From Amia ocellicauda (Eukaryota > Chordata > Actinopteri > Amiiformes > Amiidae), in the NCBI RefSeq assembly GCF_036373705.1, contig NC_089858.1, positions 14,012,501 to 14,076,500 on the forward strand: a stretch of 64,000 nt of DNA, read 5' to 3'. The notes under the pieces are model-generated. The model worked only from the letters and a program-made list of their open reading frames with translations, searched no databases and was not told the DNA's origin. Shown here piece by piece: positions 61,477 through 64,000 of the stretch. Position 1 is the stretch's first letter, and each line of letters opens with the position of its first letter. The position numbers and the translations under genes are program-made.

Positions 61477-63467
61477 CGTCTTTCTTTCTCTTCTTCCTAG
61501 CTCTCTTCACCCCCCCCTCTGTTTCTCTGCCTGTCTGCCTCTGTGACTCATCTGTTTATTCTCTCACCTAATCTCCAGAAGGGGAGATTGTATTAAGAGA
61601 GGAATGATTGTATTTGGACAACAACAACACCAGTAATAATAATAATAAAATGTTGTCTGCAGTAATAAAACATTCCTGTGTGTGAGAGTGTGTGAGAGTG
61701 AGAGTCTGAGAGTGAGAGAGTGAAAGTGTGAGAGAGTATGAGAGTGAGTGAGAGTGAGTGGCCTGGCTGTTCCCTCTGTGTTCACTCTGACAGGTGTTAT
61801 TGTCTGGAGGTGTGCAGCCCTGTCTAACATTCCCCGCTCCCCCCCCGACAGATCACCTGCTGTCTGAGACTTTCATTGGGCAGGACTCTGACTCCCCGGA
61901 CAACAGCCATCTACGTGGCAACCCCCAGCAGCAACAGGCTCAGCCGCACCCCTGCAGCTCCCCCCCACAGCAGCAGCATCCGCAGCCCCCCCACCCTAGC
62001 CACGAGCCCCCGCCAGCATCAGCAGCCCACCATCAGCCCCACCCGCCCCCACCCCCAACCTCCTGCTCGTCCTCCTGCGCGGGGCAGGGCAGGCGCGGCC
62101 TCTCGCTGGCCGCCGAGCAGCACGGTCTCCAAGGCCAGTCTGTGGGGGGGGGCGCCCTGCTGCTGGACTGCGAGGCTCAGCACCCCCGCGTGTACACGAT
62201 CACGGGGGAGGGGGGCATGCTGGGGGGGGCGCAGGGAAGCGCGGAGAGCCTGGAGCTGGAGGTGCTGAAGGGGAGCCAGGAGCTGCCCCGCCCCCCGCCC
62301 CCTCATCACCACAGCACCGAGGGCCACAACCACCACCACAGCAACCACCACCACAGCAACCACCACCACCACCACCACTACCACCACCACCACCCACAGC
62401 AGCATGGAAACCATGCTAACGGAGCTGCCGCCAACACCCCCACCGCCCCCTCCTCCAACCCCCATGCCCCCACTGTCACCCCCCATCCTATGCACAGCTC
62501 GAGCAGCGCACACAACATCCGCGGCTGGCTAGGGGGGGGCAACCGCTCGGCCTCCCGGGACTGTCCTCAGGACTGCGTTGCCTGCGCACCCCCCCAGGGC
62601 CCCCCCAGCTCCGCACAGCACTGCCTGGACACAGACAGCCGGCAGCGCAAGAAGCTGGAGAGGATGTACAGCATGGACCGGGTGTCTGGTGAGCCCAGCC
62701 TGTCCTCACCTGTCCTTATCTGTCCTCACCTGTCCTCACCTGTCCTCACCTGTGCTCACCTGTGTGTCTGCCAACCACTGTCTCTCTCTTTAAAAGTCAT
62801 GTTATCACACTCACTCTCACACACACATACACTGACACTCCCATCTGCATCATGCATCTGTATCTGCGACTGTTTATCTCTCTCTGTCTATCTTGTTAGA
62901 TCATTCTGTATCTTTCACAATTGTCTTGTAATAGACACACACCCTGACTCCCCCTCTCCCCATCTCTCTTTCCCCTCTCTCTCTCCCTCCCTACCTCTCT
63001 CTCTCTCTCTGTAGAAGATGTGCCCAGCCACAGCTGGTTTCCCAAGGAGAACATGTTCAGCTTCCATACGGCCACCACCACCATGCAGGCGTGAGTACTG
63101 TCCCCTGATCCCTGACACACTAGTACCATGACAACACTGGCACATAGAGGGCACACAGAGAGTCTTGTCTGTCTGTCTCTCTTTCTTTCGGTGTAGTTTC
63201 TAATTAAGACCTGGGAGAGTAATTATCTTGTTCAGTGACATCAGCCACCTCACTGCTGGCTCCAGTGGGGGGTGAGGGGGTGGGTTAGTGGCAGTAAGCA
63301 GGAAGCCTCAGCCAATAGGAAATAAAGGGAAATTAAACGGTGGGTCTAAGCAGCTTTCTATCTGACTGGATTTCTTTTTCTTTTCTCTTTGATGCTTCTC
63401 TCTGGTGCTGTCCAACTCCTTATTTCTCCCTCCTTCCCTCCCTCTCTCTGGGGACCTGTAGGATATC
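55355..63467 (+). CDS. NSMF: NSMF (NELF/Jacob), NMDA-receptor synaptonuclear signalling factor, 5' part
   Basis: Coding exons in the window: 55355-55425, 60831-60892, (61310-61333 optional), 61852-62688, 63015-63090, 63462-63467; the rest lies beyond 64000. Translation starts MGTAVSKRKHLRNDAISSVA, with Gly2 and Ser6 fitting the N-myristoylation motif, and continues AARAFGEYLSHTHPENRNGS, DHLLSETFIG, RVYTITGE, RKKLERMYSMDRVS, DVPSHSWFPKENMFSFHTAT and TMQA-IS, each matching human NSMF in order. The protein moves from NMDA-receptor synapses to the nucleus and affects CREB signalling, and is linked to GnRH neuron migration. Exon 3 (837 nt, one open frame) is much longer than the human counterpart because of Gln/Pro, His and Gly-rich inserts, including a His-rich tract at 62308-62412. 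The first intron is 5.4 kb. Confidence 0.94.
55426..60830 (+). other. NSMF intron 1
   Basis: Holds ATT arrays at 55665-55712, 55816-55843 and 56768-56815, a CACTGACTGACA-type minisatellite (57358-57540), a GTGTGTGAGTTG array (58335-58460), and large CT/GA microsatellites at 60483-60545 and 60628-60669 just before exon 2. No other gene seen; the segment 57660-57960 has an ORF that is mostly purine repeat. Confidence 0.65.
60483..60669. repeat. Opposed CT and GA microsatellites upstream of NSMF exon 2
   Basis: About 30 CT units (60483-60543) followed after roughly 90 bp by about 18 GA units (60633-60668). The two runs are complementary and could pair in RNA. Confidence 0.85.
61310..61333 (+). 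CDS. NSMF: Candidate 24-nt NSMF microexon
   Basis: Bounded by the acceptor CATTTCCAG (61309) and a strong donor GTAAGT (61334). Length 24 nt keeps phase 1 between exons 2 and 3, adding about eight residues (ATLSQASG) between NRNGS and DHLL. It has no match in human NSMF that I recall. A TGC lies in the pyrimidine-rich stretch about 35 nt upstream, as for neural microexons. Unproven without transcripts. Confidence 0.45.
62308..62412 (+). repeat. NSMF: Histidine-repeat coding tract in NSMF exon 3
   Basis: CAC/CAT-rich coding sequence giving runs such as HHHHHHYHHHH and SNHHHSN, roughly residues 195-232. Human NSMF has only a short RHPHHH at the equivalent place. Coded by near-perfect CAC triplets, so slippage-prone. 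Confidence 0.85.
62701..62760 (+). repeat. Six tandem 10-bp units, five E-boxes, just after the NSMF exon 3 donor
   Basis: TGTCCTCACC repeated six times with variants TGTCCTTATC and TGTGCTCACC. Each junction except one makes CACCTG, the E2-box bound by ZEB/SNAI-type repressors. Starts 12 nt after the splice donor. Confidence 0.8.
63462..63467 (+). CDS. NSMF: 6-nt NSMF microexon (GATATC)
   Basis: The six bases GATATC lie between an acceptor (pyrimidine tract, then ACCTGTAG) and the donor GTAAGT. Exon 4 ends in GC (phase 2), so GC|G ATA TC| gives Ala-Ile-Ser with the next exon supplying the last base. Human NSMF reads TTTMQA-IS-VFRG at this point, so the two residues are conserved and have no other source in the window. 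Confidence 0.75.
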
Positions 63468-64000
63468 GTAAGTACCACCCTGTTATTGTCTTTCGTTTTG
63501 GTTTTGGTTTTGTGATTATCCCCCTGTCCCCGTCCCCCGTTACCCCCCGAAGTCAGAGTGTTTGGAGTTACAGAGGACAGCTGAACAGCAGCTCCAGTCG
63601 GTGGATGCAGACGCTTCACAGATTATACTGTACAAAAGTCAAAGTAGGTAAAAGTATGAAAGACATCTACACCAGCTGTGTGCTGTACAGTGTGCAGTGC
63701 TGTGTGCGGTACAGTATGTAGTGCTGTGTGCGGTACAGTGTGTAGTGCAGTGTGCAGTTGTATACAGTTCAGGGCAATGCAGTGAGGGGGAGCCTCCCCC
63801 GACTGTACACAGGCACTCACACACACATGCACACACACACTCTCTCTCTCTCTCTATATCTCTCACACACACACAGTCACTCACAAACACAAACACCTTT
63901 TATTGTAAAATGCACCCAGACCCCCCATCCTCGTTAGTGATGGACCCCCAGAGAGAGCAGCTGCCCGTGAGGACCTGCTCTGATGCTGAGGCCCCACACT
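63468..64000 (+). other. NSMF intron after the microexon (to window end)
   Basis: No sequence resembling the next human exon (VFRGYAERKRRKREN...) is present. Contains TGTGCGGTACAGTGTGTAGTG-like short tandem units (63680-63770) and CA/CT repeats. Confidence 0.6.

Noticed and set aside
60685..61500. A 271-codon open frame around NSMF exon 2
   Set aside because: Only the 62 bases at 60831-60892 are coding. The rest is CT-rich low-complexity intron translating to Ser/Leu/Pro runs.

Overview
This window is nuclear DNA from a vertebrate, most likely a ray-finned fish. It contains seven multi-exon or single-exon orthologues of genes found on human 9q34.3. All splice junctions used below follow GT..AG and keep the reading frame. 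Introns are mostly 80-400 bp and rich in CT/GT microsatellites. The transposon load (Tc1/mariner, hAT-like and non-LTR fragments) is typical of fish. I cannot resolve the order or species from sequence alone. No CRISPR array, operon or other prokaryotic system is present.

Layout, left to right: (1) 110-10400, plus strand: the last 21 coding exons of ABCA2, a lipid-transporting ABC protein whose 5' part lies outside the window. Its 3.8-kb intron holds one intact DD36E Tc1-type transposon and a deleted relative of another Tc1 family. (2) 10401-15606: ABCA2 3'UTR and spacer with a second, nonsense-mutated copy of the DD36E transposon. (3) 15607-17643, plus: CLIC3. (4) 18758-20894, minus: PAXX, tail-to-tail with CLIC3. 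(5) 24162-27487, plus: DPH7, with a non-coding first exon at about 23400. (6) 27736-28143, minus: MRPL41, tail-to-tail with DPH7 and head-to-head with PNPLA7. (7) 30011-45241, plus: PNPLA7, complete in 35 coding exons (1327 aa), with several transposon remnants in its introns. (8) 45242-54500: gene-poor spacer. (9) 55355 to beyond 64000, plus: NSMF (NELF/Jacob), 5' part only.

The genes do not form one pathway. ABCA2 and PNPLA7 act on membrane lipids, CLIC3 is a glutaredoxin-fold protein, PAXX works in DNA end joining, DPH7 acts in diphthamide synthesis on eEF2, MRPL41 is mitoribosomal and NSMF is a synapse-to-nucleus messenger. What they share is position: the two human sub-blocks ABCA2-CLIC3-PAXX and DPH7-MRPL41-PNPLA7-NSMF are directly adjacent here.

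The most interesting observations are a 6-nt microexon in NSMF that codes the Ile-Ser pair also present in the human protein, a second candidate 24-nt frame-preserving microexon in NSMF, a long His/Pro/Gln-rich expansion in NSMF exon 3, a CRE next to a perfect CArG box upstream of NSMF, two near-identical DD36E transposons (one coding-intact), a THAP-type remnant exon in a PNPLA7 intron, upstream ORFs in the DPH7 leader, and a set of CTCF-like motifs around the PAXX-DPH7 junction. No undescribed multi-gene system was found.
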